From: Alphaproteobacteria bacterium
Lineage (GTDB): Bacteria; Pseudomonadota; Alphaproteobacteria; Caulobacterales; Parvularculaceae
Assembly: GCA_016125425.1 (NCBI GenBank)
Contig: WGLT01000023.1
Coordinates: 1 to 64,000 of the forward strand
Direction of reading: 5' to 3'
DNA: 64,000 nt
Below are positions 47,220 through 57,649 of the stretch, piece by piece. The notes under the pieces were generated by a model. It was not told the origin of the DNA. It worked only from the letters and a program-made list of their open reading frames with translations, and ran no database searches. The position numbers and the translations under genes are program-made. Position 1 is the stretch's first letter. The number at the start of each line of letters is the position of its first letter.

Positions 47220-48680
47220 TTATTCGCCGCCCGCCCGCGCGCGCGGTCCTGTTTCGCCTAAATCGTCGAGCCGTCGAACGATTTCGCTGACCTTAGACGC
47301 GTTCGAGCCCTTAATCATCACAATGTCTCCGGCGCGCAGATCTGCGATCACTGCTTCGGCGAGTCCGGCGGCCGACGAAGCCGCGCCCGCTCGCATCTCC
47401 GCCGGCGCCTTTTCCCACAAATGACGCATCAAGTCGCCGGCGACATATAGGCGATCGACTCCCGCAGCGACGAGAGCCGGCGCGAGTTCCGCGTGAAGCG
47501 CGGGGGCGTCCGGTCCGAGCTCCAGCATCTCGCCGAGCACGGCCACGCGCCGGCCGCCGCGTTCGGGCTTCTGAGCCCCGAGTAAGGCGATCGCCGCCGC
47601 CATCGACGCCGGATTGGCGTTGTAGCTTTCGTCAACCAGAATCGCTTCCCCGCCCCTTGGGAGATGAATGGCGCGCCGAGCGCCGCGCCCCTCGGCCGGC
47701 CGATGACGGCGCAGGGCTCTCGCCGCCCTTTCGATCGACGCTCCCGCCGCGAACGCTGCGGCGAGCGCCGCAAGCGAGTTTATCGCTTGGTGTCGACCAG
47801 GTGCGCCGATGCGATACGCAAGCGGCGCGCCTCTCACGCTCGCCTTGATCAAGCCGCCCTCGCCGTCGATCGCATAGTCCATCAGGCGAAAATCCGCCTC
47901 GGGGTCTTCGCCGAAGGTCAATATCCGCGCAGCGCCCGCTTCTTCCGCTCGCCGGAGAAGCAAGGCGTAATGCTCGTTGTCGCGCGGAAGAATCGCCGCT
48001 CCGCCTTTCGAGAGACCAAGGAAGATTTCAGCCTTTGCTTCGGCGATTTTCTCTGTCGTGCCGAAAAATTCGAGATGCGCCTGAGCGACAGTCGTGATGA
48101 TCGCTACATGAGGCGCGACAAGCCTGGTGAGCGGGGTGATTTCGCCCGCGTGGTTCATGCCAATCTCGAATACTGAGAATTCGGCGCGCATTGGCAGACG
48201 CGCCAGCGAGAGGGGCACGCCCCAATGGTTATTGTAACTCTTGTCGGAGGCATGCACTTCGCCTGAGGGCGCGAGCGCGCAGCGGAGCATCTCCTTGACG
48301 CTTGTCTTTCCGGCGCTGCCGGTCACAGCGATACGTTTGCCGAAATTTCGCAAGCGAGCGGCGCGGGCGAGATCGCGCAGACCTTCGAGCGCATCCGGAA
48401 CGAGGAGGAGCGGCGCGCCCTCCGGCGTGTCGTCCGGAGCGCGCTCGACGAGCGCCGCAGACGCGCCTTTCGCAAAGGCCGCCGCGAGGAAGTCGTGACC
48501 GTCGCGGACATCCTTCAACGCGACGAACATCTCTCCCTTCTTGAGCGTGCGCGTATCAATCGATACGCCGCCCGCCGCCCATTCCTCAGCGATCCAGCGA
48601 TCGGGATCGCCGCCGCGCGCGCAAAGGGCGCCGCCTGTCGCAGCCGCCGCTTCATACGCTGTCCACAGCCCGCTCGTCAT
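47220..48680 (-). CDS. murF: UDP-N-acetylmuramoyl-tripeptide--D-alanyl-D-alanine ligase
   Basis: VTGSAGKTSVKEMLRCAL, DESYNANPASMAAAI. Confidence 0.95.
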   Translation of the reverse strand: MTSGLWTAYEAAAATGGALCARGGDPDRWIAEEWAAGGVSIDTRTLKKGEMFVALKDVRDGHDFLAAAFAKGASAALVERAPDDTPEGAPLLLVPDALEGLRDLARAARLRNFGKRIAVTGSAGKTSVKEMLRCALAPSGEVHASDKSYNNHWGVPLSLARLPMRAEFSVFEIGMNHAGEITPLTRLVAPHVAIITTVAQAHLEFFGTTEKIAEAKAEIFLGLSKGGAAILPRDNEHYALLLRRAEEAGAARILTFGEDPEADFRLMDYAIDGEGGLIKASVRGAPLAYRIGAPGRHQAINSLAALAAAFAAGASIERAARALRRHRPAEGRGARRAIHLPRGGEAILVDESYNANPASMAAAIALLGAQKPERGGRRVAVLGEMLELGPDAPALHAELAPALVAAGVDRLYVAGDLMRHLWEKAPAEMRAGAASSAAGLAEAVIADLRAGDIVMIKGSNASKVSEIVRRLDDLGETGPRARAGGE

Positions 48681-50101
48681 CTCCGCCTCCCCGCAGCGGC
48701 GCGCGCCACAGCCGCATCATCAAACGGCGTCACGCGCTCGCCGATGATTTGGCCGGTTTCGTGGCCCTTGCCGGCGATCAGCAGAACATCGCCTGCGCCC
48801 AACATTCTCACGCCTTCTTCGATCGCGGCGCCCCGATCTCCAATTTCAAGAGCGCCGGGAGCGCCGGAGAGAACGGCGCGCCTAATCGCGGCCGGGTCTT
48901 CCGAGCGCGGATTATCATCCGTAACGATCACAATATCGGCGCCAGTTTGAGCGGCCGCTCCCATCAGCGGCCTCTTTTCCCGATCGCGATCGCCGCCGGC
49001 GCCGATGATCGCTATGAGTTTGCCCGATACATGAGGCCGGATCGCGGCCAGCGCCGTCGCAACCGCATCCGGCGTATGCGCATAATCAACGTAGACCGTT
49101 CCGCCGCCTGCTTCTGCAACACGCTGCATGCGGCCCGGCGCGCCCTCAAGGCGCGCGAGCAATGGAAGCGCCCGCGAGGGCTGGGCGCCGAGCCCGATTG
49201 TCAGGCCGGCGGCGAGCAAAGCGTTTTCAGCCTGAAACGCGCCGATCAGCGGCAGGCTGATATCGTAGTTACGCCCGCCGGCGGCGACTTTGATCGCAAG
49301 CCCAGCCGCCTGCGGGGAAACGTCTAGAAGTTTGATTTCTCGCCCGGCGGCGCCCGTCGTCAGAACGCGCGCGCCGGCGCGCCTCGCGGTCTCTATGACG
49401 CGGTCAGCGCCTTCCCCGTCCGCATTGACGACAGCAAGACATCCTTGCGGCAACAACTCGCTGAATAATCTGAGTTTGGCGGCGAAGTAGGCTTCGAAGT
49501 CGGCATGATAATCAAGATGATCTTGCGTAATATTGGTGAAAGCCGCGGCGGCGAATTCTACGCCGTCAACGCGATACTGCGCTAGACCGTGGCTCGACAC
49601 TTCCATCGCAAGATGCGTCGTTCCCGAATTCGCCATGCCAGCGAGAATTTCGTGAAGGATAACGGGATCCGGCGTTGTGTGCCGGAGCTTCGCGAAATAG
49701 CCCGGCCCTTCGGCGCCGAGTGTTCCGAGGCTGCCGGCGTTGTCTCCCAGGAGCCGCCAGAGCTGAGCCGCAAAACGCGCCGTCGAGGTCTTACCGTTGG
49801 TGCCAGTGACGCCGACGACCACATTCGGTTGCGCGCCGAAGAACTTCGCCGCTATCAGCGCCAGGCGCCGGCGCGGATTTGCGTCCTCAATTACGGGAAC
49901 ACGCGCGCAAACGCCCGGCGCTCCGAGAACAGCGGCGGCGCCATTTTCCTCCGCCTGCGGAATAAAATCGGCGCCGTTCGCTTCGACGCCCGGCAGCGCG
50001 GCGAAAAGGAACCCGGGACGCACTGCGCGGCTGTCAGCCGTAAGCCCGACAATTTCGGGATCGACTTTACCGGGGGCGCCGGAGATGACCGACAATCTCA
50101 C
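48677..50101 (-). CDS. murE: UDP-N-acetylmuramoyl-L-alanyl-D-glutamate--2,6-diaminopimelate ligase
   Basis: VTGTNGKTSTARFAAQL, MEVSSHGLAQYRVDGVEF, DDNPRSEDP. Confidence 0.95.
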   Translation of the reverse strand: MRLSVISGAPGKVDPEIVGLTADSRAVRPGFLFAALPGVEANGADFIPQAEENGAAAVLGAPGVCARVPVIEDANPRRRLALIAAKFFGAQPNVVVGVTGTNGKTSTARFAAQLWRLLGDNAGSLGTLGAEGPGYFAKLRHTTPDPVILHEILAGMANSGTTHLAMEVSSHGLAQYRVDGVEFAAAAFTNITQDHLDYHADFEAYFAAKLRLFSELLPQGCLAVVNADGEGADRVIETARRAGARVLTTGAAGREIKLLDVSPQAAGLAIKVAAGGRNYDISLPLIGAFQAENALLAAGLTIGLGAQPSRALPLLARLEGAPGRMQRVAEAGGGTVYVDYAHTPDAVATALAAIRPHVSGKLIAIIGAGGDRDREKRPLMGAAAQTGADIVIVTDDNPRSEDPAAIRRAVLSGAPGALEIGDRGAAIEEGVRMLGAGDVLLIAGKGHETGQIIGERVTPFDDAAVARAAAGRRR

Positions 50102-51861
50102 CCTCCCCCTCCAACTGCGCCCGTCCGCTCAGCCGAACCGGCCTCCGCCGATTGGTAGCCTTGATAAAAGCCCGCAAGCGCGGTCGCCTCGTTGACGGGC
50201 ATCACGCCCAAAGTCGGCGCTATCCTTTGGACGAGTCGCCCAAAGGCGGGGGCGACATTCCAACCCGCCGTCGCATAGCCATGCGTGTCTTTAACGCCTT
50301 GGGGATCATCGAGAGAAATCATAACGGTGTAGCGCGGCGCATATCCCGGGAACGCGCCGACAAAACTCGAAATGCGCGCGCCGACATCATATCCCCCAGC
50401 GTCGACTTTGTCCGCAGTCGCGGTCTTTCCGATCGGATAGTAGCCAGGCGCCTTGGCGAATTCGGCTGTGCCGTCGGTTACGACGCGGCGCAGTATGCGC
50501 CGCATGATCGCGCTGGTCCTTTCCGAAAAGACGCGTCTGCCCGGCCGCGCGTCTGTCGCCTTGAGAAAAGTCGGAACACGGTACTCGCCGCCGTTCACAA
50601 TGGCCGTGAATGCGGCGAGCAGGTGAAGCGGCGTCACCGCGATTCCATGACCATACGCGATCGTCGCCGATTCAACCGGCCCCCATTTGTAGGGAAGCTC
50701 GGGCGCCCGGTTCTCGGGAATCTCGATCGGCAGAGGCTGCGTCAGATCGAGCGCCCTGAAAAAAGCCCGCTGACGATCGATTCCGAGGCTCGCGGCGATT
50801 TCCGCCGCGCCGATATTCGACGAATACTGTATCACCTCGGACAAACTCAAAATCCGCCTTTGCGGGTGATAGTCATGGATCAAGCGGTCTGCAACGCGAT
50901 AAGGTTTTCGCGCATCATAGACGGAGGATTCGCTGGCCGCCCCCGCCTCGAGCGCCGACGCGGCGGTCACTGTCTTGAAGGCTGACCCGAGTTCATAATC
51001 ATCATAGGTGGCGCGATTGCGGCGCCAATCCGCCGGTGCGGCGCCAGGATCATTCGGATCGAAGTCCGGATAATTCGCCAGCGCGATGACCTCGCCTGTC
51101 CTCGCGTCCATGACAATCCCCCATCCCGCCTTGGCGCTATACTTCTTCGTAATCCCGGCGAGTTCGCTTTCCAGCGCCTGCTGAACGCGCACATCGATCG
51201 AAGAGACCAACGGCCCGCCGTCCCCTTTTTCGTCCAGCACCTTCTCCAGCCCCATCACGCCGCCCTTGCCGGGTTCGGTGACCCCGACGACGTGAGCGGC
51301 GAGCGCCTCCTGCGGATAAAAGCGCCGGCTGCGCGCCGCAAAACGGACGCCGGGCAATCCGAGCCTGAACGCCTTTTCCTTCTGTTCAGGCGTGAGGTCG
51401 TTCAACACCTCGACATAGCGGCCCTCTTTGAGTTTCGCCTCCAACTCTTTTGCGTCGATTTGCGGAAACGCTGCGGCGAGCTTGGTCGCTGTCTCATGCG
51501 CGTCCCAAACATCGCGCCCTGCGACTTCAAGGGCGACCATCGGCAGATTGGTCGCGAGGATCACGCCATTGCGGTCAAGGATTTCAGGCCGAGGGCGCAA
51601 ATCGCCCGTCGCCGCCGCCACGCGTCCCCCCGCCTCTCCGTCGCCAAGGGAGATAAACGCCAGCCGGACTGCAAGCCCGAGATACGCCACGCTGAAGACT
51701 AGCGCGAGCATGGCGATGCGGTTTCGCGACCGCGTGGCTGTTTTGGCTCGCCGGCTTTCGGCTAATGGGGCCGAAGCCTCCGGCGCGGGCCCGAATTCAG
51801 GGCTCTCGGCGATCACATAGCACCGCGTGCTGCGTTTTCTCCGGCGCCGAAACAGCTTCAT
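50098..51861 (-). CDS. ftsI: Peptidoglycan transpeptidase FtsI/PBP3
   Basis: ELGSAFKTVTAASAL, YSSNIGAAEIA, KTATADKVDAGGY. Confidence 0.95.
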   Translation of the reverse strand: MKLFRRRRKRSTRCYVIAESPEFGPAPEASAPLAESRRAKTATRSRNRIAMLALVFSVAYLGLAVRLAFISLGDGEAGGRVAAATGDLRPRPEILDRNGVILATNLPMVALEVAGRDVWDAHETATKLAAAFPQIDAKELEAKLKEGRYVEVLNDLTPEQKEKAFRLGLPGVRFAARSRRFYPQEALAAHVVGVTEPGKGGVMGLEKVLDEKGDGGPLVSSIDVRVQQALESELAGITKKYSAKAGWGIVMDARTGEVIALANYPDFDPNDPGAAPADWRRNRATYDDYELGSAFKTVTAASALEAGAASESSVYDARKPYRVADRLIHDYHPQRRILSLSEVIQYSSNIGAAEIAASLGIDRQRAFFRALDLTQPLPIEIPENRAPELPYKWGPVESATIAYGHGIAVTPLHLLAAFTAIVNGGEYRVPTFLKATDARPGRRVFSERTSAIMRRILRRVVTDGTAEFAKAPGYYPIGKTATADKVDAGGYDVGARISSFVGAFPGYAPRYTVMISLDDPQGVKDTHGYATAGWNVAPAFGRLVQRIAPTLGVMPVNEATALAGFYQGYQSAEAGSAERTGAVGGGG

Positions 51862-51873
51862 CGCCCGCTTCCG

Positions 51874-52248
51874 CTATTCGGCCGGCGCAGTATCGGCCAT
51901 CGCAAGCGCATGGGCGACGAAGTCGCCATCGCTCCGCGACGGCGCAACCGGCGCCGGCGTTTTGCCGCTTCCGAATTCGGCAACGAAATCCTCAGCGGTT
52001 AGCAGTTGATTGCTTGCAAGCGGCTCAAGGTCCGTTACGTCCGACGCGATCTTGGCCAATCGGTCGGGACTTTCGAGAAAAGCGACCTCCGCCCGCAGAG
52101 TCTGAATGCTCGATAGCTCCTTGGCCTTTTCCTGATCGAGCGTGTGGATTTCTCTGCGCGCTTCGCGAACCGACGCCTCCGCGCGGTAGCGTCCCCAGGC
52201 GGCGGCGGCGAGCATCAGGCACAAAAGGATCGTTGTTATACGGATCAT
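51874..52248 (-). CDS. ftsL: FtsL-like cell division protein
   Basis: N-terminal TM, short coiled coil, LESPDRLAKIASDVTDLEPL; position between rsmH and ftsI. Confidence 0.75.
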   Translation of the reverse strand: MIRITTILLCLMLAAAAWGRYRAEASVREARREIHTLDQEKAKELSSIQTLRAEVAFLESPDRLAKIASDVTDLEPLASNQLLTAEDFVAEFGSGKTPAPVAPSRSDGDFVAHALAMADTAPAE

Positions 52249-52251
52249 GAA

Positions 52252-53253
52252 CTATCTCCACTCGGAAAGCGCTTTAGAAAGGGACAGCGGTTTTGGCGCG
52301 AACGCGACCGCCGACGAGCGCGCCGGGGCGTCGAGCCGAACGGCGGCACGAAGCTTCGCCGAACGCGCCCGCGGATTCTCAGCGATCTCAGCCTCGCTTG
52401 CGGCTCGCGCCTTGTCGAAAAGCAGCCGGAAAGTCGGCGCCTCTTGGGCGGCGACCGGGGCGTGTCGCGAGGGACCGGCTTCCAGCCCGGCCCGATTCTG
52501 CAAGAACCGTTTGACGATCCGATCTTCAAGCGAATGAAAGGTCACGACGACGAGTCGGCCCGCGGGACGCAGGAGCCTCTCAGCGGCGAGCAGCGCGCGC
52601 ACGAGCTGGCCGAGTTCGTCATTCACGAAAATGCGCAGCGCCTGAAAAACGCGTGTCGCCGGGTGAATTCTGCTCTGCGGCGAAACGGGCGAGACGCTTG
52701 CGATGATCTCGGCAAGCCGCCCTGTCGTATTGATCGGCGCATTTCGACGTTCGGCGACGATCGCGCGCGCAATCCGACCGGCGTGACGTTCTTCTCCGTA
52801 AGCCTTGAAGATCGTCGCCAGATCGGCCGCCTCGCCTTTGTTAACAACGTCCGATGCGTCCGGTTTCGCCTGGTCCATGCGCATGCGCAGAGGGCCGTCC
52901 CGCCGGAAGGAAAACCCGCGTTCGGCTTCGTCTAGCTGCATTGACGAAACGCCGAGGTCGAAAATGACGCCGTCGACCGCTGTAACCCCGCACTGGGCGA
53001 GCCCCTCTTCCATCTCCGCGAACGGCCGGTCGATAAGCGTCAGGCGGTCGGCATAAGCCTGCGCCCAGTCTCGCGCGCGGGCTATCGCGGTCGGGTCGCG
53101 GTCGAACCCGTAAACAGCCGCAGCGGCCGTCCCGAGAATGGCGCGTGTATAGCCGCCGGCGCCGAAGGTCGCGTCCACATAGACGCCGCCGTCTCGCGGC
53201 GAGAGGGCGGCGATCGCCTCTTCAGCCATAACGGGGGTGTGGCCTGCGCTCAT
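52252..53253 (-). CDS. rsmH: 16S rRNA (cytosine(1402)-N(4))-methyltransferase
   Basis: HTPVMAEEAIAALSPRDGGVYVDATFGAGGYTRAIL, GVIFDLGVSSMQLDEAERGFSF, VTFHSLEDRIVKRF. Confidence 0.96.
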   Translation of the reverse strand: MSAGHTPVMAEEAIAALSPRDGGVYVDATFGAGGYTRAILGTAAAAVYGFDRDPTAIARARDWAQAYADRLTLIDRPFAEMEEGLAQCGVTAVDGVIFDLGVSSMQLDEAERGFSFRRDGPLRMRMDQAKPDASDVVNKGEAADLATIFKAYGEERHAGRIARAIVAERRNAPINTTGRLAEIIASVSPVSPQSRIHPATRVFQALRIFVNDELGQLVRALLAAERLLRPAGRLVVVTFHSLEDRIVKRFLQNRAGLEAGPSRHAPVAAQEAPTFRLLFDKARAASEAEIAENPRARSAKLRAAVRLDAPARSSAVAFAPKPLSLSKALSEWR

Positions 53254-53738
53254 TTTCGGTCTCCCGCTGCGTGCAGGACCGGATTCTTGAGCTTGCCGAG
53301 CGCCGCCCGGGCGCGATCGCGTATCTCGGCGCGCCGCGCCTCTGCGCCTTCGGCGCTCCGGATTTGAAAAGTCTCGCCGAGGCCGATGAAGTATGCCCCG
53401 TCCTCGAGGCCCGCGTGGTCGCGAAAATGCGGAGGCAGAATGAAGCGTCCGTCGCTATCGAATGGAATTCGCCGCGCCTCGCCGATCAGCGCTTCATGCA
53501 AGGCGGCGCGGTCGGGGTCGAATGGATCGAGCGCCTCAATCATCGCCTCAAGGCGCACGATGAAGTCGCCGCCGCCGCAATCGAGCCATGGCCCGGTCAG
53601 CGAGAGGGTGCAAAAGAATCCGTTGAATGCGTTGAGATCCAGCGCCTTGCGGAAATCGGCCGGGGCGGCGATCCGCCCCTTCGCGTCAATCTTGTTGATG
53701 TGGGAGCCCAGAAAAAGGGCCTCCGCCGACCGCGACAT
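53250..53738 (-). CDS. mraZ: Transcriptional regulator/division protein MraZ
   Basis: FLGSHINKIDAKGRIAAPADFRKAL; SpoVT/AbrB-like repeats; head of dcw cluster. Confidence 0.92.
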   Translation of the reverse strand: MSRSAEALFLGSHINKIDAKGRIAAPADFRKALDLNAFNGFFCTLSLTGPWLDCGGGDFIVRLEAMIEALDPFDPDRAALHEALIGEARRIPFDSDGRFILPPHFRDHAGLEDGAYFIGLGETFQIRSAEGAEARRAEIRDRARAALGKLKNPVLHAAGDRK

Positions 53739-53961
53739 GCCGCAAGAACTCCGCCCATCACCGGGGCCGCGCGGCGGACGCGCCCTCCGCGCGCCCTTCC
53801 CGCACCGCCAGCCCATAGCCCCTGATATCGGTCAGAAGCCACACTTTGTGGGATATCACGGGAAAAGACGGGCCGTCAAACGAATCCTTGGCGCAAAGGC
53901 GATGGTTCCGGCTTCGCAACGGACGAGCGCGGCCGGCGCCGGACCCGCGGCGGTATTCGCC

Positions 53962-54399
53962 TCAAGCGCCCTCGCTCGCTCGCTGGCGGAGCGATTGAGA
54001 TCGGCCCCTCCCGTCGCGCGCCCCGCCTCCGGCGTCGACCAGGCGGCGCAGATTTTCGATCTCCGCCCGCGCCTCGTTGAGGGCTTCGCGCGCCGACATA
54101 AGCTCTAGTTCAAGGGTATTTCGCGTCGCCTCGAGCGCCACGCGCTTCGCTTCCGCGCCTGCGAGATAATTCTCGAGATTCTGTCTTTGCTCGCCGCCCT
54201 CCTCTCGGGCGGCGTTTTCGACCTTCTCCGCCTGGCGAAGCCAGTCGAGCGTGTGCGCGGCGGACCGCTGAGCTTCTTCCAAGCCGCGCAAATGCGCTTC
54301 AAGCCGGTCGGCGTTCGACCGCGCGACTTTGAGCAGGCGCACGAGCGCGCGTTGCTGGCGGGTGGGTCCCATAATGCGATCGTCCCGCTGCATGCCCAA
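53962..54399 (-). CDS. Coiled-coil protein divergent from ctrA, possible FliJ-like relic
   Basis: LEAHLRGLEEAQRSAAHTLDWLRQAEKVENAAREEGGEQRQNLENYLAGAEAKRVALEATRNTLELELMSAREALNEARAEIENLRRLV; positional analogy only. Confidence 0.5.
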   Translation of the reverse strand: MGMQRDDRIMGPTRQQRALVRLLKVARSNADRLEAHLRGLEEAQRSAAHTLDWLRQAEKVENAAREEGGEQRQNLENYLAGAEAKRVALEATRNTLELELMSAREALNEARAEIENLRRLVDAGGGARDGRGRSQSLRQRASEGA

Positions 54400-54814
54400 G
54401 ACGCGCGCCTCCTTCCGACAGCCAATCTATTGGCTGAACTCGGTTAAGAAGCGTTCAAGGCGAGCGCTAAAACTTTCTGGCGCGGCCGTTCCCGACAATT
54501 TCCGATACGCCATCGAAATGATTTCCTCCGCCGCGAAAAATATTAACGTCGCCCCGCCGGGGCTCGCGCCAACTCGTGAATCGCCTTAACGGCATTTTGC
54601 CCGCTCATGCTTAACGGGAAGCGCTCTTTTCAAGCTTTGGCGCGGTCCGGCGCGTAATCAAGATTGCAGGGCGATTAAAGCCGTCGGCTTTTGGCCGGCG
54701 TGTTTTGTGCTGTCGTTAACCTTTATGAAAGCAAATCAACGTTACTATTGGCGACGTCCCAACGAATAAGCGCGGCTTAACGGGGAATCCGCGCGCCGAA
54801 CCAGGAGACAAGAC

Positions 54815-55507
54815 ATGCGGGTTCTGCTGATCGAAGACGACGGCGCGACCGCCCAGAGCATCGAGCTGATGCTGAAGTCAGATGGCTTCAACGTCTACAC
54901 GACGGATCTTGGCGAAGAGGGCGTCGATCTCGGCAAGGTCTATGACTACGATATCATTCTTCTCGATCTCAACCTGCCCGACATGACCGGCTTCGACGTG
55001 CTGAAGTCGCTGCGCGTCGCCAAGGTCAATACGCCGATCCTCATCCTGACGGGTCAAGGCGATATAGAAACAAAAGTCCGCGGTCTCGGCTTCGGCGCCG
55101 ACGACTACATGACCAAACCATTCCACAAAGACGAACTGGTGGCGCGCATTCATGCGATCGTTCGCCGTTCGAAAGGCCATTCGCAGTCGGTCATCACAAC
55201 CGGCGATCTGGTGGTCAACCTCGACGCCAAAACGGTGGAGGTCGCGGGGCAACGCGTTCACCTCACCGGCAAGGAATATCAGATGCTGGAGCTGCTCTCG
55301 CTCCGCAAGGGCACGACGCTGACCAAGGAGATGTTCCTTAACCATCTCTATGGCGGCATGGACGAGCCGGAATTGAAGATCATCGACGTCTTCATCTGCA
55401 AGCTCAGAAAAAAACTCGCTGCGGCGACGAATGGCGAGCACTATATCGAGACGGTCTGGGGGCGCGGTTATGTCCTGCGCGACCCCGCGGAAGAAAAAGC
55501 CGCATAA
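54815..55507 (+). CDS. ctrA: Cell cycle response regulator CtrA
   Basis: [67 protein letters not shown]...GRGYVLRDP. Confidence 0.96.
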   Translation: MRVLLIEDDGATAQSIELMLKSDGFNVYTTDLGEEGVDLGKVYDYDIILLDLNLPDMTGFDVLKSLRVAKVNTPILILTGQGDIETKVRGLGFGADDYMTKPFHKDELVARIHAIVRRSKGHSQSVITTGDLVVNLDAKTVEVAGQRVHLTGKEYQMLELLSLRKGTTLTKEMFLNHLYGGMDEPELKIIDVFICKLRKKLAAATNGEHYIETVWGRGYVLRDPAEEKAA

Positions 55508-55531
55508 CGAAAGCTTTGTTTGCGTCGATTG

Positions 55532-55560
55532 GGCGCCCCGTTCGCGGGGCGCCTTTTCTT
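55532..55560 (+). terminator. Rho-independent terminator of ctrA
   Basis: GGCGCCCCG-TTCG-CGGGGCGCC-TTTTCTT. Confidence 0.88.
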
Positions 55561-55661
55561 TGCCGCAACACCCTTTCGGGCGCGGCCGATAGGCGCCGTT
55601 TGTCCTTGTATTCCCGCCGCCGCACGCCGATGCTCCCAGACGAAGCGGAAAAGCGGGGCTT

Positions 55662-56417
55662 TTGATGGACTTCTTGCAGCTCAATCGACGCGGCGCGGTC
55701 GCGTCCCTCGCCTTCAATCGGCCAGAGGCGCTCAACGCATTCACGCCGGAACTGCTCTATGAATTGAACGAGGCGCTCCGCTCCCTCGATCAAGACGCGG
55801 GCGTCGCCGCCATCATTCTCGAAGGGAGCGGTCGCGCGTTTTCCGCGGGCGTCGATCTCAAGGTGTTGCAGGGCGCCAAGCTTGCGGCTGGCCGTGTCGC
55901 CGGCGCCTTTGACAAGGCGGCGCACGATGTCGCTGTCAGAATCCGAAATGTAAGGGCGCCGGTTATCGCCAAGATTCATGGCTTTTGTTTCACCGGCGCG
56001 CTCGAACTCGCGCTCCACTGTGATTTTATCATGACTACCGCCGACACGAAATTCGGCGATACTCATGTGAAGTGGGGCCTGCGGCCAAGCTGGGGCATGA
56101 GTCAGAATTTGGCGCGCGCGGTAGGGGTGCGGCGCGCACGGGAGCTTTCGTTTACCGCCCGCAATTTTAGCGGCGCTGAGGCCGCCGATTGGGGACTTGC
56201 GAACGCCGCGCTGCCCGACAAAACCGCGCTCGACGCCGCTGTTGATGCGCAAGCCGACGCCATCGCGCAGGCGAGCCGGGGGGCCGTATCCGCCTATAAG
56301 ACGCTCTACCGTGTGCACGAGGAAAACCGCAGTCTCGATGACGCGCTCAACGCAGAACTCGCGGCGGAGTTTCCTGAAATCACCGACACGACAGAGCGGC
56401 TTAAGGCCTTTGGTTAA
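55662..56417 (+). CDS. Enoyl-CoA hydratase/isomerase family protein
   Basis: VASLAFNRPEALNAFTPELLYELNEAL, GSGRAFSAGVDLKVL, ALHCDFIMTTADTKFGDTHVKWGLRPSWGMSQNLARAVG. Confidence 0.92.
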   Translation: MMDFLQLNRRGAVASLAFNRPEALNAFTPELLYELNEALRSLDQDAGVAAIILEGSGRAFSAGVDLKVLQGAKLAAGRVAGAFDKAAHDVAVRIRNVRAPVIAKIHGFCFTGALELALHCDFIMTTADTKFGDTHVKWGLRPSWGMSQNLARAVGVRRARELSFTARNFSGAEAADWGLANAALPDKTALDAAVDAQADAIAQASRGAVSAYKTLYRVHEENRSLDDALNAELAAEFPEITDTTERLKAFG

Positions 56418-56486
56418 CTTTCGCGCGTCTTCGGCCCGAGCCTTGCTAGGCGTCTTCCGGCTCGCCGACTGAACAGGACCGCGCAC

Positions 56487-57365
56487 ATGAAGATCGCCGC
56501 TTTCATTTCCGCCCTTATCCTCACCCTACCCGCCTTCGCGCTCGCGGCGCCGAAAGGTGATTCACAATCGTTGATCCGTTCGATTGAGGCGGCGAAGAAG
56601 GGCGCAACCGTCGTCGTCTCACCAGGCGAGTACGACATCGCAGACGTCAAAATTCCTCGCGATCTCAATCTCGTCGGACAAGGCGAGGTCATTTTCTACT
56701 CGTCACGCAAACTTGAAAAGGGGCTGCTTGTCCCCGCCTGGGGCGTATCGCTCCGTGTAGAAAATATAACATTTAGGAACGCGGTTTCTTACGACGATAA
56801 CGGCGCGGGCATTCGGAATGACGGCCTCAATCTCACGGTTGTCAATTGTCGTTTCATCAACGACCAGAACGGCATCTTGGCGACTGGTCAGGACGAGGGA
56901 GCGATCGACATCCAGCATTCGGAATTTATCGGCAACGGGGCGGGCGACGGCTATTCACACGGAATTTACGTGTCGAGCGGGCGCAGCCTGACAATCAAGG
57001 ACAGCCGCTTCGTCGGCACCAAATACGGCCACCACGTCAAAAGCCTTGCGGAGATCACAACGATCACAGGGTCGTCTTTCGACGATGCGGACGGACATAC
57101 GAGTTACGCCGTCGATGCGTCTCGAGGCGGGGCCGTGACGATTAGGGACAATACATTTCTAAAAGCAGCGAATGCAGACAATAACGCGTTCTTTAATTAC
57201 GATCTGACCCGCGGCGGCAAGGCGGTGTCCCTGACCATCAGCAACAACCGCATCGTCAACAGACGCCGAGGCGCGATCCTCCTTCGCAATCCGACGGCGC
57301 TGAAGCCTGTTGTCGAAAACAATGAAATCCGCAATGAGGGGCGTGGACAGCTGGCCATTGACTAA
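56487..57365 (+). CDS. Secreted right-handed parallel beta-helix repeat protein
   Basis: Signal peptide; repeated rungs such as LTVVNCRFINDQNGILA, IDIQHSEFIGNGAGDGYSHGIYV, LTIKDSRFVGTKYGHHVKS. Confidence 0.8.
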   Translation: MKIAAFISALILTLPAFALAAPKGDSQSLIRSIEAAKKGATVVVSPGEYDIADVKIPRDLNLVGQGEVIFYSSRKLEKGLLVPAWGVSLRVENITFRNAVSYDDNGAGIRNDGLNLTVVNCRFINDQNGILATGQDEGAIDIQHSEFIGNGAGDGYSHGIYVSSGRSLTIKDSRFVGTKYGHHVKSLAEITTITGSSFDDADGHTSYAVDASRGGAVTIRDNTFLKAANADNNAFFNYDLTRGGKAVSLTISNNRIVNRRRGAILLRNPTALKPVVENNEIRNEGRGQLAID

Positions 57366-57649
57366 CGAGACCTCAGCCTTTCCAAGCTCTTAAGGAAAAA
57401 AGCGCTGCTTCACCCGAAACAGTGACTTTGTTACAGTTTGTAACGATAAGATCTCTGAGGCTGCGCGGCGAAATCAATATCGCTTGACTGCGGCGAACTC
57501 TGCATGTGTATTTCGCTCGCGCGACTTTGTTTTGGCCGACCTTCAAGACACAAGGCTTCGGCCTGCCTGACGGACTCCAAGACATGGTTGCCTGCCAGCG
57601 GCGCCGCGATTCGGCGCTCGACTAACGCCATGGAATAGGAGACTGACAG

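Noticed and set aside
57425-57450. GTTACAGTTTGTAAC inverted repeat before the cold-shock gene
   Set aside because: Only a 5-bp arm and no known regulator could be assigned; too weak to report as a site.
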